From assembly GCF_000259075.1 (NCBI RefSeq), contig NZ_AJKI01000002.1:124001-188000 (forward strand): a stretch of 64,000 nucleotides of DNA, written 5' to 3'. The notes below the pieces were generated by a model that worked only from the letters and a program-made list of their open reading frames with translations, was not told the DNA's origin and ran no database searches. Both the position numbers and the translations under genes were made by a program. Below are positions 52,930 to 61,263 of the stretch, piece by piece. Position 1 is the first letter of the stretch. Every line of letters begins with the position of its first letter. The stretch comes from Marinilabilia salmonicolor JCM 21150 (GTDB taxonomy: Bacteria > Bacteroidota > Bacteroidia > Bacteroidales > Marinilabiliaceae).

Positions 52930-52988
52930 ACCCCACTAATGGTTTTAAATACAATCATTTTCAGAAAATAAATATAGCGAGTTTTACA

Positions 52989-52996
52989 CAAAAATA
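52989..52996 (-). promoter_or_regulatory. Promoter -7 element for the HU-SPOR gene
   Basis: It reads TATTTTTG on the minus strand, 60 bp before the start codon. The partner TTTG at 53023-53026 is 26 bp away, longer than usual. Confidence 0.35.
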
Positions 52997-53035
52997 AAAT
53001 TCTTTATATTTTATCACCCGAACAAATACTATTTG

Positions 53036-53187
53036 GTGTTTGTCTATAAAGTCCAACTTCTGCGTTGTTGCTCAAAATCTAAATCCTCAAATACATTAGT
53101 ATTCGGCGGTTTAGATTTTTCACACGCCTTGAATTTGAACTTTCTATCTAAAACATGTGAAAAACGCTTAGTTTATGGACAGGCACT
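53036..53187. repeat. MITE-like element, family A copy 2
   Basis: The ends GTGTTTGTCTATAAAGTCC and CTTAGTTTATGGACAGGCACT are inverted repeats of each other with mismatches. Internally it shares AAGTCCAACTTCTGC, CCTTGAATTTGAACTTT and CTTAGTTT with 3558-3721. A 63-codon frame crossing it is not a gene. The stretch from 53188 to the ribF promoter holds nothing recognisable. Confidence 0.65.
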
Positions 53188-53263
53188 ATTTCTCTTTACT
53201 TTGACACATTATCATTTTGCTTAAAAATCGGCTAAATCCGAAGAACCGAGAATAACAGGTTCT

Positions 53264-53296
53264 TTTGGTCCGACCCGATAAACATTTGTAACTTTG
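53264..53296 (+). promoter_or_regulatory. Promoter for ribF
   Basis: TTTG at 53264-53267, a 21-bp spacer and TAACTTTG at 53289-53296: a full match to the Bacteroidota promoter pattern, 52 bp before the ribF start codon. Confidence 0.7.
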
Positions 53297-53348
53297 GGGC
53301 AATTCCGGAGTATTATTTCACGGAAAAGCAGAAACTGTAACTTGTCCA

Positions 53349-54302
53349 ATGGTTAAAATAAAATCAGATATAGAAGGTTTTCAGGCAACACGGCCTGTGC
53401 TGACAATGGGAATGTTTGATGGCGTTCACAAAGGACACCTGGCTCTATTAACATCATTGATTCAAAAAGCCAAACAAATCAACGGCGAATCCGTGGTCCT
53501 TACATTTTGGCCACATCCCCGAATTGTATTAAGTCAGGAGCCTGAAAAACTTCGACTGCTGACAACATTGGAAGAAAAAACCCGCTTATTGAGTGAGGCC
53601 GGTATTGACCACATCATTATATTACCATTTACCAAAGAATTTTCTGCACTCTCGGCACAAGAGTTCATTCAAAAATACCTGGCAGGCAAGATAGGCATCA
53701 GTCACTTAATTGCCGGTTACAATCATCGGTTTGGACACGGCGGAATTTCACGCCCCGAATTGGAAAAACTGGCAGAACAACATCATTTTGGATTGGATTT
53801 TTACGGTCCGGTAACCATCGGCGGTGTCAAACCCAGCTCCACAACTATTCGACGCTACATCAGCGATGGAGACGTTTGGGAAGCATCTGGTTTTCTGGGA
53901 AGATTCTATTCAATAAAAGGACGAATTGTGGGAGGTAAACGACTGGGCAGAAAGCTTGGATACCCCACTGCAAACATCCGGATGGACGAATCCATTAAAC
54001 TAATCCCCCACGATGGGGTTTATGCCTGCAAAGTGCATCTGCTGGGAAAAAACTACGGGGGAATGCTCAATGTGGGTGGAAGACCGACCATAGACGGGGA
54101 TAACAGTGAAAAATCCATGGAAGTGCACATCTTTAATTTTCATAGAGAAGTGTATGCAGAAGAAATTCGGGTAGAATTTATAATGCGCACCCGCCCGGAA
54201 ATCAAGTTCTCGAATATAGATGCCCTGAAAGAGCGATTAAGAAAGGATGAAGAAGAAGTAAATGCAATACTCCGGGAAAAAGGAATCATCCGGAGTTTGT
54301 AA
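53349..54302 (+). CDS. ribF: Bifunctional riboflavin kinase / FAD synthetase
   Basis: A 317-residue cytosolic enzyme converting riboflavin to FMN and FAD. The N-terminal nucleotidyltransferase domain (about 1-180) shows GMFDGVHKGHLALL and the SSTTIRRYI motif. The C-terminal flavokinase domain (about 185-310) has GKRLGRKLGYPTANI and the glycine-rich YGGMLNVGGRPTI. Length and order are normal. It has a convincing promoter of its own and no sign of an FMN riboswitch in the short leader. Confidence 0.96.
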   Translation: MVKIKSDIEGFQATRPVLTMGMFDGVHKGHLALLTSLIQKAKQINGESVVLTFWPHPRIVLSQEPEKLRLLTTLEEKTRLLSEAGIDHIIILPFTKEFSALSAQEFIQKYLAGKIGISHLIAGYNHRFGHGGISRPELEKLAEQHHFGLDFYGPVTIGGVKPSSTTIRRYISDGDVWEASGFLGRFYSIKGRIVGGKRLGRKLGYPTANIRMDESIKLIPHDGVYACKVHLLGKNYGGMLNVGGRPTIDGDNSEKSMEVHIFNFHREVYAEEIRVEFIMRTRPEIKFSNIDALKERLRKDEEEVNAILREKGIIRSL

Positions 54303-54402
54303 TACATTTTTAATGGTTGCTTGTTGTTTTTAACAGCAGGACACTTTATTCAATTCAAATACTTTCACAATCAAGACTTTATTAGATGTCATATCTATTT
54401 TG

Positions 54403-54410
54403 TAACTTTG
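54403..54410 (+). promoter_or_regulatory. Promoter -7 element for ahcY
   Basis: TAACTTTG, an exact TAnnTTTG match, 100 bp before the ahcY start. The -33 position has CTTTATT rather than TTTG. The roughly 95-nt leader contains no structure I recognise as an S-adenosylhomocysteine riboswitch. Confidence 0.5.
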
Positions 54411-54510
54411 CACTCAGATTTTTTTGAAAAACCTGTTTTGCCCTCACGCCACACCAGCGTATAACCCGGAAATACAGACGTCATATCGCAACAACAGATA
54501 CTTAAAACAT

Positions 54511-55911
54511 ATGGATTACAAAATTAAAGACATATCTCTGGCTGAATATGGCCGGAAAGAAATTGAAATCGCAGAAAAGGAGATGCCGGGTTTGATGGCA
54601 TTGCGTGAAAAATTTGCTGAGGAAGCACCTCTGCGTGGAGCCAAAATCATGGGTTCTCTGCACATGACCGTGCAAACTGCGGTACTGATTGAAACATTGA
54701 CTGCACTCGGTGCTGATGTTCGCTGGGCCAGTTGCAACATCTATTCCACTCAGGATCATGCAGCGGCTGCAATAGCTAAGTCAGGAGTTCCTGTTTTTGC
54801 ATGGAAAGGCGAAACCCTCGAAGAGTACTGGTGGTGCACCGAGCAGGCGTTGAACTTTGGCGATGGACAAGGTCCCGATTTGATTGTGGACGATGGCGGG
54901 GATGCCACTATGATGATACACAAAGGGGTGGAAGCGGAGAAAAACCCTGCCATCCTGGAAAAAGATTACAGTGGCGAGGGCGAAGATTTCCGCGAGTTAA
55001 TGGCACTTCTCAAGCGCCTGCACACCAACAACAGCGATCGCTGGCATAAGGTAGCCAAAGGCCTGAAAGGGGTAAGTGAAGAGACCACCACCGGAGTGCA
55101 CAGATTGTATCAGATGATGGAGCGCAAAGAGTTGCTATTCCCGGCCATCAACGTAAATGACTCCGTTACCAAATCAAAATTTGACAACCTTTACGGTTGT
55201 CGCGAAAGTCTGGCCGATGGAATCAAGCGTGCCACCGATGTAATGGTAGCCGGAAAAACAGTCCTTGTATGTGGATTCGGTGATGTTGGTAAAGGATGTG
55301 CTCAGAGTATGCGTGGCTTTGGTGCTCGTGTACTGGTAACCGAAATCGATCCCATTTGTGCACTTCAGGCAGCAATGGAAGGATATGAAGTTACCACCGT
55401 GGAAGATGCAGTTAAAGAGTCTGACATTTTCATTACTTCCACAGGAAACCGCGACATTATCACCGTGGAGCACATGGGGCAAATGAAAGATATGGCGATT
55501 GTCTGTAACATTGGTCATTTCGACAATGAAATTCAGGTGGAAAAACTGGAAAATCTGCCAGGGATCGAAGAGACTAATATTAAACCACAGGTAGATAAGT
55601 TCACTTTCAGCGACGGACACAGCATTGTGCTTCTTTCCCGTGGTCGTCTGGTTAATCTGGGAAATGCCACCGGGCATCCCAGCTTTGTAATGAGTAACTC
55701 ATTTACCAATCAGACACTGGCTCAGTTGGACCTGTGGCAAAAAGGTTATGAAATTGGTGTTTACACTCTCTCCAAAAAACTGGACGAGGAAGTGGCCCGT
55801 TTGCATCTGGGCAAACTGGGTGTAAAACTCACCGAACTGACTCCGGAGCAGGCAGATTACATCGGGGTGACCCCGGAAGGCCCATACAAGCCGGAGCATT
55901 ACAGGTACTAA
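54511..55911 (+). CDS. ahcY: Adenosylhomocysteinase
   Basis: A 466-residue NAD-dependent cytosolic enzyme that splits S-adenosylhomocysteine into adenosine and homocysteine, keeping SAM-dependent methylation running. Substrate-side motifs are [30 protein letters not shown] and [16 protein letters not shown]. The NAD-binding loop is [19 protein letters not shown], and the C-terminal end [12 protein letters not shown] is the family signature. The start at 54511 (MDYKIK) is chosen; the frame from 54424 adds 29 residues unlike the family. A strong terminator follows. Confidence 0.98.
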   Translation: MDYKIKDISLAEYGRKEIEIAEKEMPGLMALREKFAEEAPLRGAKIMGSLHMTVQTAVLIETLTALGADVRWASCNIYSTQDHAAAAIAKSGVPVFAWKGETLEEYWWCTEQALNFGDGQGPDLIVDDGGDATMMIHKGVEAEKNPAILEKDYSGEGEDFRELMALLKRLHTNNSDRWHKVAKGLKGVSEETTTGVHRLYQMMERKELLFPAINVNDSVTKSKFDNLYGCRESLADGIKRATDVMVAGKTVLVCGFGDVGKGCAQSMRGFGARVLVTEIDPICALQAAMEGYEVTTVEDAVKESDIFITSTGNRDIITVEHMGQMKDMAIVCNIGHFDNEIQVEKLENLPGIEETNIKPQVDKFTFSDGHSIVLLSRGRLVNLGNATGHPSFVMSNSFTNQTLAQLDLWQKGYEIGVYTLSKKLDEEVARLHLGKLGVKLTELTPEQADYIGVTPEGPYKPEHYRY

Positions 55912-55934
55912 AACCAAATTCTATCATTAAGTAT

Positions 55935-55966
55935 AAACGGGCGGTAGTAATATCGCCCGTTTTTTA
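55935..55966 (+). terminator. Terminator after ahcY
   Basis: Arms ACGGGCG and CGCCCGT around a short loop, then a run of six T. It lies 24 bp behind the ahcY stop codon. Confidence 0.85.
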
Positions 55967-55991
55967 TTACTCTGCCACCAATAATAAAATA

Positions 55992-56462
55992 TTAGTACCC
56001 GGACGATACCACAAGCATGTTGTTGGCACTGACCCCTGTTTCATAAACATGGAGATTCCTGGTGGAGGGGCCTTCAATAACCTCACCGTAAGGTGATGCC
56101 AATAAATATTGAGACCCGCAACATGGACAAACAGCAATGGAAGGATCCTCTTCCAAATCAACCGTCAAACTGCAACCCGTACTTTTTTCATGAGGACACA
56201 TCAAATCAAAAGCATAATAAGTTCCACCTGAATTGTAAACCACAATCCCATTAACACCGACAAGATCATTCATCATATCGCGTCGGGCAGTGAATACACT
56301 TTGGGAATATTCAGCATAACTCAGATCAAAATATCCGACGAAGCTGCGCCGCGGAAAATCATCACGCACAGCATCACTGCATGAAAAAAAGGCAAGAAAA
56401 AAGGCAAGAACAGTTGTCACTTTAATAAACCGATCCTTAAATTGAAAAAAAAATACACTCAT
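55992..56462 (-). CDS. Rieske-like lipoprotein with altered cluster motif
   Basis: A 156-residue lipoprotein (lipobox FFSC, C28) with a Rieske-type fold. The first half-motif is CPHEKS (C89, H91). The second is VCPCCGSQY (C112, C115), where the canonical form would be CPCHGSQ, so one of the two histidine ligands is replaced by cysteine. GEVIEGPSTRNLHVY matches the end of Rieske domains. It could hold a 2Fe-2S cluster with three cysteines and one histidine, or a mononuclear metal site, or be degenerate. Location would be periplasmic or outer membrane. No oxygenase or cytochrome partner is nearby. Confidence 0.75.
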   Translation of the reverse strand: MSVFFFQFKDRFIKVTTVLAFFLAFFSCSDAVRDDFPRRSFVGYFDLSYAEYSQSVFTARRDMMNDLVGVNGIVVYNSGGTYYAFDLMCPHEKSTGCSLTVDLEEDPSIAVCPCCGSQYLLASPYGEVIEGPSTRNLHVYETGVSANNMLVVSSGY

Positions 56463-56566
56463 ACAAAAAAGAACATCAGCAATATAAAATTTGAGGACTT
56501 TCTTTGGTTAAGTCAAAAGTTGGGGCTAATTTAGGACTTTAATTTCAAACAATAAGCTTTCATTGA

Positions 56567-57049
56567 ATGGATGGCATCGGCGAAATAATATACATCATCA
56601 TCATGGTGGTGATATTCATCTTTTCGGCTTTAAAGAGAAAAAAGCCGAAAAGGAATGATATGCCTGCACCAGAGAATCAGGAGTCCAGAAGTCCATTCGA
56701 TGAAGTATTCAGTCCTTTCAAAGAAATTTTTGAAGACGAAGAGCCAACACCTCAGATGAGTCCTCAAGAGCAACAATCGGAAGAAGAACCGGCTGCCATG
56801 GATAAGGGGATAAAAAATCTGAAAGGTGCACCATTTGTCAAAGAAGACTACGTATTTACGGCAAATGCATCCCCCACAGACGCCCGCCGACAACGAAAAA
56901 ACCAGGCACCGGGAAGACAGGAAAACCTAAAATCAGAAGAATCAGGGTCATTAAGGGAAAAAAAAGAAAGTTACAACAACTTAAACGACTGGTTTAACTT
57001 AAGAGAAGCGGTCATCTACTCTGAAATTCTCAAAAGACCCGATTATTAG
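56567..57049 (+). CDS. Small membrane-anchored acidic protein
   Basis: A 160-residue protein with one N-terminal helix (GEIIYIIIMVVIFIFSAL) followed by basic residues KRKKPKR, implying a cytosolic tail. The middle is acidic, proline- and glutamine-rich and probably disordered. The end is a conserved-looking helix NLREAVIYSEILKRPDY, which I have the impression recurs in Bacteroidota proteins of this size. Function is unknown. It lies upstream of greA but has no obvious link to it; a promoter and hairpin intervene. Confidence 0.7.
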   Translation: MDGIGEIIYIIIMVVIFIFSALKRKKPKRNDMPAPENQESRSPFDEVFSPFKEIFEDEEPTPQMSPQEQQSEEEPAAMDKGIKNLKGAPFVKEDYVFTANASPTDARRQRKNQAPGRQENLKSEESGSLREKKESYNNLNDWFNLREAVIYSEILKRPDY

Positions 57050-57104
57050 GAACTTCCACCTCATCATTGTCCGGACTTAATTTTTTTATACCAACAACAT
57101 TTGC

Positions 57105-57163
57105 TAAATTTGTAGCAAAGAGTCCCGGACTATAATATAGTCTCAGGGATTCTTTTCTTTTTA
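57105..57163 (+). promoter_or_regulatory. greA promoter followed at once by a hairpin
   Basis: TAAATTTG at 57105-57112 is a -7 element. From about 57119 the sequence forms a stem GAGTCCC-GGACTAT/ATAGTC-GGGATTC ending in a T-rich tract (57154-57163), so a transcript would begin with a terminator-like hairpin. The greA start codon is 123 bp farther on. It could be an attenuator in the greA leader or a very short RNA. Confidence 0.45.
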
Positions 57164-57286
57164 TATACCCACGATAAATTAGTGAATAGATTTTAGATGA
57201 TAGTAATTAGATAATCTGACAAAATTGATTATCTGAAACCAAAACACAAATAATAAACAATTTCAAATAAATAGGAGGATTAAACA

Positions 57287-57760
57287 ATGTCTAATGTAAG
57301 TTACATAACCCAGGCAGGGTTAAAAAAGCTTCGTGAAGAGTTGGTTCAGCTGGAATCGGTTGAACGCCCAAACATCTCGAAACAAATAGCCGAAGCCCGC
57401 GATAAGGGCGATCTTTCAGAGAATGCAGAATATGATGCAGCCAAAGAGGCTCAAGGCCTTTTGGAAATGCGCATTGCCAAACTGAAAGAAACCATAGCCA
57501 GTAGTCGCATCATTGATGAGTCGAAAATTGACACCTCAAAGGTTCAGATGTTGAACAAGGTTAAAATTAAGAACCTCAAAAACAATGCAGTAATGACCTA
57601 CACGCTGGTTTCAGAATCGGAAGCCGATCTGAAAGCCGGTAAAATTTCTGTTTCCACACCTATTGCACAGGGATTGATGGGCAAAAAAGTAGGAGATAAA
57701 GTAGAAATCAAAGTACCATCAGGTGTAATGCCTTTTGAAATCATTGATATTTCTTTGTAA
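57287..57760 (+). CDS. greA: Transcription elongation factor GreA
   Basis: A 157-residue factor that enters the RNA polymerase secondary channel and stimulates cleavage of backtracked transcripts. The N-terminal coiled coil (about 1-75) contains AEARDKGDLSENAEYDAAKE with the tip acidic residues DLSENAEY. The C-terminal FKBP-like domain ends GDKVEIKVPSGVMPFEIIDISL. A good Shine-Dalgarno-like AGGAGG lies 10 bp before the start, stronger than at most genes here. The HIT gene follows 45 bp later and may be co-transcribed. Confidence 0.97.
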   Translation: MSNVSYITQAGLKKLREELVQLESVERPNISKQIAEARDKGDLSENAEYDAAKEAQGLLEMRIAKLKETIASSRIIDESKIDTSKVQMLNKVKIKNLKNNAVMTYTLVSESEADLKAGKISVSTPIAQGLMGKKVGDKVEIKVPSGVMPFEIIDISL

Positions 57761-57805
57761 TTTCACAAAAACAAAGAAATCATTTTTCATAAATTTCATT
57801 GAGCT

Positions 57806-58198
57806 ATGGCAACCATTTTTTCCAAAATTGCAGCAGGAGAAATTCCCAGCTATAAAATTGCAGAAGACGACCGTTTCTATGCTTTTCTGGATATCAACCC
57901 TCTGGCCAAAGGACATACGCTGGTCATCCCCAAACAGGAAACAGATTATCTGTTTGATCTGGACGACCAACTCCTGGCAGAAATGATGGTTTTTTCAAAG
58001 AAAGTGGCCCTGGCTATAGAAAAAGGGATCCCCTGCAAACGCATCGGGGTAGCAGTATTGGGACTTGAAGTTCCGCACGCACACATACATCTGGTGCCAC
58101 TAAATGCAGAATCAGACATTAGTTTTTCAAAACCAAAACTGCAGCTGCCAAAAGAAGAGATGGAAGCAATTGCTGAAAAAATCAAATCAGGTTTTTAG
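57806..58198 (+). CDS. HIT-family nucleotide hydrolase/transferase
   Basis: A 130-residue histidine-triad protein of the HINT branch, cytosolic, acting on AMP-linked compounds. The triad is VPHAHIHLVPL near residue 92-98, and the N-terminal block TIFSKIAAGEIPSYKIAEDD with LDINPLAKGHTLVIPK is typical. The physiological substrate of these proteins is usually unknown. It follows greA closely and is ended by a strong hairpin. Confidence 0.94.
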   Translation: MATIFSKIAAGEIPSYKIAEDDRFYAFLDINPLAKGHTLVIPKQETDYLFDLDDQLLAEMMVFSKKVALAIEKGIPCKRIGVAVLGLEVPHAHIHLVPLNAESDISFSKPKLQLPKEEMEAIAEKIKSGF

Positions 58199-58219
58199 GA
58201 AGTAACCAACATACTTCTA

Positions 58220-58264
58220 AAAAGCCGTCCCCGAAGCCTCAAAACTTCGGGGACGGCTTTTTTT
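58220..58264 (+). terminator. Terminator after the HIT gene
   Basis: Arms AAAGCCGTCCCCGAAG and CTTCGGGGACGGCTTT form a very strong stem followed by a T run, 20 bp behind the stop codon. Confidence 0.88.
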
Positions 58265-58265
58265 A

Positions 58266-58345
58266 TTGGGCCTCCGCCCTCCCCCAACCCATCCCAGGGA
58301 GGGGGATAAAGCCTCCCCTAACCCCTCCGAAGGAGGGGGTTTAAA
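58266..58345. repeat. C-rich/G-rich palindromic repeat
   Basis: Two successive imperfect palindromes of the form CCTCCC(C)xAACCC...GGGAGGGGG: CCCTCCCCCAACCCATCCCAGGGAGGGGG and a second with CCCCTAACCCCTCCGAAGGA followed by a G run (the first spans about 58278-58306). Repeats of this style are scattered in many Bacteroidota genomes. Non-coding. Confidence 0.5.
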
Positions 58346-58390
58346 TAACCTTGATAATTTAAGGTTTTTTCGTTGGGGGTCACCTTCTTT

Positions 58391-58951
58391 TTATTTCACT
58401 CTTCCCGGGTTTTGCCGGATAAATTCTTTCCAGCTTTTGGCTCCGCCACTGCTGACCAGATTTTGCTTCTGAAAAAAGTGACAAACAGCAGCCGCCAGTC
58501 CATCGGTAGCATCCAGATATTTGGGCATCTCTTCCAGCTTCAGGTACTGCTGCAAAAACATGGCTACCTGCTCTTTAGAAGCATTACCACGGCCGGTAAT
58601 GGCCTGTTTGATCCGAAGGGGAGCATATTCAAAGATGGGCATTGAGCGGGAAAGTGCAGCGGCCATAGCCACTCCCTGGGCACGCCCCAGTTTGAGCATC
58701 GACTGCACATTTTTGCCGTAAAAAGGAGCTTCAATGGCAAGCTCATCGGGATGGTACGAATCAATCAAACTTACCACCCGCTCAAATATTTTTTGAAGTT
58801 TCAAATAATGATCCTTGTACTTGGCCAGTTCCACAGCACCCATAGCAACCAGTTTTGGGGTTTTTCCTGTTACCTCAATAATCCCATACCCCATAACGGT
58901 CGTCCCGGGATCGATTCCGAGGATGATTTTCTCAGCAGGTATTTTGGCCAT
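58391..58951 (-). CDS. ruvC: Holliday junction resolvase RuvC
   Basis: A 186-residue endodeoxyribonuclease that cuts Holliday junctions released by RuvAB. The catalytic acidic residues are in [25 protein letters not shown] and the C-terminal [32 protein letters not shown] is a conserved stretch. The length is normal. ruvA and ruvB are not in the window, as is common in this phylum. The DUF4286 gene lies directly upstream (9 bp), so the two are probably one transcript. Confidence 0.96.
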   Translation of the reverse strand: MAKIPAEKIILGIDPGTTVMGYGIIEVTGKTPKLVAMGAVELAKYKDHYLKLQKIFERVVSLIDSYHPDELAIEAPFYGKNVQSMLKLGRAQGVAMAAALSRSMPIFEYAPLRIKQAITGRGNASKEQVAMFLQQYLKLEEMPKYLDATDGLAAAVCHFFQKQNLVSSGGAKSWKEFIRQNPGRVK

Positions 58952-58960
58952 AAAGGGCTC

Positions 58961-59275
58961 CTAGTCTATCTTAATTAATACCGAGTTAAAATTGGTTATA
59001 CTTTCCCCAAACCGGGCCCTGAATTTGCTGAACACAGGAGCAGATTCCTGTTGTAAAATTTTCAGTTCCCCAGGCGTGGAGCAACGTATCTGAACAGAAA
59101 AAACCAACATCTCCTGATTTACATCCGACTCCACTTCAAAAATCTCTTTACTACTCCCCGGCACCAGTTCCGAAACAAAGGGGAAGAATGTTTCCTGAAG
59201 CCAGCTTTCCCAATCGGAACGATACTCTTCGGTAGTATAAAAAGATGCGTTGAATATATGTCGTTTGTTTGTCAT
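58961..59275 (-). CDS. DUF4286-type small protein
   Basis: A 104-residue cytosolic protein with the typical start HIFNASFYTTEEYRSDW and VQIRCSTPGELKILQQ. It is an uncharacterised family found mainly in Bacteroidota, often near ruvC. A ferredoxin-like dimeric alpha/beta fold is suggested by the pattern of strands. Function unknown. It is separated by 9 bp from ruvC downstream, and MITE-like repeats lie upstream. Confidence 0.78.
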   Translation of the reverse strand: MTNKRHIFNASFYTTEEYRSDWESWLQETFFPFVSELVPGSSKEIFEVESDVNQEMLVFSVQIRCSTPGELKILQQESAPVFSKFRARFGESITNFNSVLIKID

Positions 59276-59350
59276 ATATAGTTTATAAAGCCCCTCCGGG
59301 GAATTTAGGTAGTTCTTATTTGATACCGGTCTAACGATGTAAAAGTCATG
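59276..59350. other. Short leader of the DUF4286-ruvC transcript
   Basis: No gene. A GCCCCTCCGGGGA inverted repeat is present near 59290-59302. The promoter for the leftward pair must lie here or in the adjacent repeat, but none is clear. Confidence 0.3.
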
Positions 59351-59427
59351 AGTCTGGTCAAAAAGTGCCAGTTGCTAAGCCTGCCCTGATCCTTCGGGGA
59401 CGCAAATGGTACTTAATGGACAGACTC
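59351..59427. repeat. MITE-like element, family A copy 3
   Basis: It starts AGTCTGGTCAAAAAGTGCCA and ends TGGTACTTAATGGACAGACT; the termini are inverted repeats. The inside is short, with GATCCTTCGGGGA. It is followed at 59439-59456 by a solo end-like sequence TTGTCTATAAACTAAGC, matching the inverse of the right end of the 53.1-kb copy. Confidence 0.65.
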
Positions 59428-59471
59428 TTCTATTTACCTTGTCTATAAACTAAGCAAATTCTGTTTTTAGA

Positions 59472-59598
59472 AGTGTGTTTGTTCAGAAAGTGCCAGTTAC
59501 AAGGCTTGCGAAGTCCGAAAATACGGAGTTTACTTTTCGTAAATGAGTAATTTTCGGACAAGCGTAACGCAGTAAATGGTACTTTATGGATAGACACT
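59472..59598. repeat. MITE-like element, family A copy 4
   Basis: It starts AGTGTGTTTGTTCAGAAAGTG and ends TGGTACTTTATGGATAGACACT, inverted repeats of one another, and carries an inner inverted pair AGTCCGAAAAT/ATTTTCGGACAAG. It lies directly behind the serS stop codon, in tandem with copy 3. Confidence 0.68.
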
Positions 59599-59599
59599 T

Positions 59600-60871
59600 C
59601 TATTTAATCAGTTCAGTTCCCATAAACGGAACCAACACTTTCGGAACTCTGATTCCCTCCGGTGTCTGATTATTTTCCAGAATAGCCGCAACGATCCGGG
59701 GAAGTGCCAATGCACTACCATTCAGCGTATGTGCCAACTGTGGTTTCTTCTCCCCTGCTTTTCGAAAGCGCAATTTCAGGCGGTTGGCCTGATAAGTCTC
59801 AAAATTTGAAACCGAACTCACTTCCAGCCAACGCTTTTGTGCTGCTGAGTAAACTTCAAAATCGAAAGTCAACGCAGAAGTAAAGCTAAGGTCTCCTCCA
59901 CAAAGGCGAAGAATACGCCATGGCAATTCCAGCTTTTCCACCACCGACTGAACATGAGCAACCATTTGCTCAAGAATCTCATATGAGTTATCAGGGTGAG
60001 CCACCTGAACAATTTCCACCTTATCAAACTGATGAAGGCGGTTCAGTCCCCGTACGTGTGCTCCCCAGGAACCAGCTTCACGCCGGAAACAGGCAGAATA
60101 AGCACATTGTTTTACCGGTAGATCTTTCTCATCCAGCACCACATCCCGGAAGATATTGGTCACGGGCACCTCGGCGGTAGGAATCAGGTAAAGGTTATCC
60201 TCAGTCACATGATACATCTGACCTTCCTTATCGGGAAGCTGTCCGGTGCCAAAACCTGAATCTTCGTTAACCAACAGTGGTGGAAGCACCTCATTGTATC
60301 CTGCTTTGGTAGCTTCATCCAAAAAGAAATTTATAAGCGCACGTTGCAAACGGGCACCCCATCCTTTATACACCGGAAATCCGGCACCGGTCAACTTGGT
60401 TCCCAATTCAAAATCAATCAAATCGTATTTGGAAGCCAGTTCCCAATGTGGAAGGGCATCTTCAAGCTTTGGAATTTCACCCCCCTCACGTTCCACCAGG
60501 TTATCATCCTCTCCTTTCCCTTCAGGAACCGAAGAGTGCGGAAGGTTAGGGACCTGCACCAAAAATTTCTGAATATCAGATTCTGTCTCCCCAAGTTGTC
60601 CATTCAGAACACGAATCTCCTCCTTCAAAGCACCCGTTTTCTCGCGAGCCTCATTGGCTTCATCGGTTTTTCCCGATTTGAAGAGCTGACCAATGGATTT
60701 AGACAGGGTATTCAGTTCGTTCTGTTTCTTGTCCGCCTCCGCCTGTGTGGTTTTACGATCATTATCGGCAATTATAATTTTATCCACAATTTCATCGGCA
60801 TCAAACCTCTTGGTTTTCAACCGGGTCACAACATCCTCGCGGTTTTCCTGAATGTACTTGAGTGTGAGCAT
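59600..60871 (-). CDS. serS: Seryl-tRNA synthetase
   Basis: A 423-residue class II synthetase charging tRNA-Ser. The N-terminal long coiled-coil arm (about 30-105) binds the tRNA long variable arm. The catalytic core shows motif 2 in CFRREAGSWGAHVRGLNRLH and motif 3 in NGSALALPRIVAAILENNQ. Length is normal. It is encoded downstream of rplU-rpmA in the same direction but has its own promoter candidate inside the rpmA terminator. MITE-like copy 4 ends next to its stop codon. Confidence 0.98.
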   Translation of the reverse strand: MLTLKYIQENREDVVTRLKTKRFDADEIVDKIIIADNDRKTTQAEADKKQNELNTLSKSIGQLFKSGKTDEANEAREKTGALKEEIRVLNGQLGETESDIQKFLVQVPNLPHSSVPEGKGEDDNLVEREGGEIPKLEDALPHWELASKYDLIDFELGTKLTGAGFPVYKGWGARLQRALINFFLDEATKAGYNEVLPPLLVNEDSGFGTGQLPDKEGQMYHVTEDNLYLIPTAEVPVTNIFRDVVLDEKDLPVKQCAYSACFRREAGSWGAHVRGLNRLHQFDKVEIVQVAHPDNSYEILEQMVAHVQSVVEKLELPWRILRLCGGDLSFTSALTFDFEVYSAAQKRWLEVSSVSNFETYQANRLKLRFRKAGEKKPQLAHTLNGSALALPRIVAAILENNQTPEGIRVPKVLVPFMGTELIK

Positions 60872-60904
60872 ATTTTCGGTATATGTTTGTTTTGTTTTGG
60901 AAAC

Positions 60905-60953
60905 ACAAAAAATCTCCTGAATTTGTTACGAAAGTAACAAAAACAGGAGATTC
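60905..60953 (-). terminator. Terminator after rplU-rpmA
   Basis: Outer arms AATCTCCTG and CAGGAGATT, with an inner stem TTTGTTAC/GTAACAAA. A T run follows on the minus strand. Confidence 0.8.
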
Positions 60954-60955
60954 AA
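60928..60955 (-). promoter_or_regulatory. Promoter candidate for serS within a terminator
   Basis: On the minus strand TTTG (60952-60955), a 16-bp spacer and TACTTTCG (60928-60935). The -7 element forms the loop of the hairpin that ends the upstream transcript. Transcription would start near 60922, about 50 bp before serS. The spacer is short for this promoter class. Confidence 0.4.
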
Positions 60956-60976
60956 AGAATTTTTTTATGAATAAAC

Positions 60977-61240
60977 TTATTCTGCAGCTGCCGGATCAAC
61001 AGAAACAAAAGACTTGTCTCCCTGTCTTTTACGGAACACAACTGTTCCGTCGGTCAGTGCAAAAAGCGTGTGGTCTTTTCCCATGCCGACATTATCGCCC
61101 GGGTGATGCTGAGTACCACGCTGACGTACAATAATGTTACCGGCTTTAACGCCCTGGCCGCCAAAAATCTTAACGCCCAAACGTTTACTTTCTGATTCGC
61201 GTCCGTTTCTGGAGCTACCTACACCTTTCTTATGTGCCAT
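60977..61240 (-). CDS. rpmA: 50S ribosomal protein L27
   Basis: An 87-residue protein of the large ribosomal subunit whose N-terminus reaches towards the peptidyl transferase centre. It starts [20 protein letters not shown] and contains [20 protein letters not shown] and [17 protein letters not shown]. There is no cleavable N-terminal extension of the kind seen in Firmicutes. It lies 23 bp after rplU, the usual order. Confidence 0.98.
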   Translation of the reverse strand: MAHKKGVGSSRNGRESESKRLGVKIFGGQGVKAGNIIVRQRGTQHHPGDNVGMGKDHTLFALTDGTVVFRKRQGDKSFVSVDPAAAE

Positions 61241-61263
61241 ATCGCATTAATTTTTTTTCGTGA

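Noticed and set aside
53033-53224. 63-codon rightward frame
   Set aside because: It covers a MITE-like repeat, and its sequence follows the repeat rather than any protein family.
54411-54510. Possible S-adenosylhomocysteine riboswitch before ahcY
   Set aside because: The leader is AT-rich and I could not find the paired stems of the known riboswitch.
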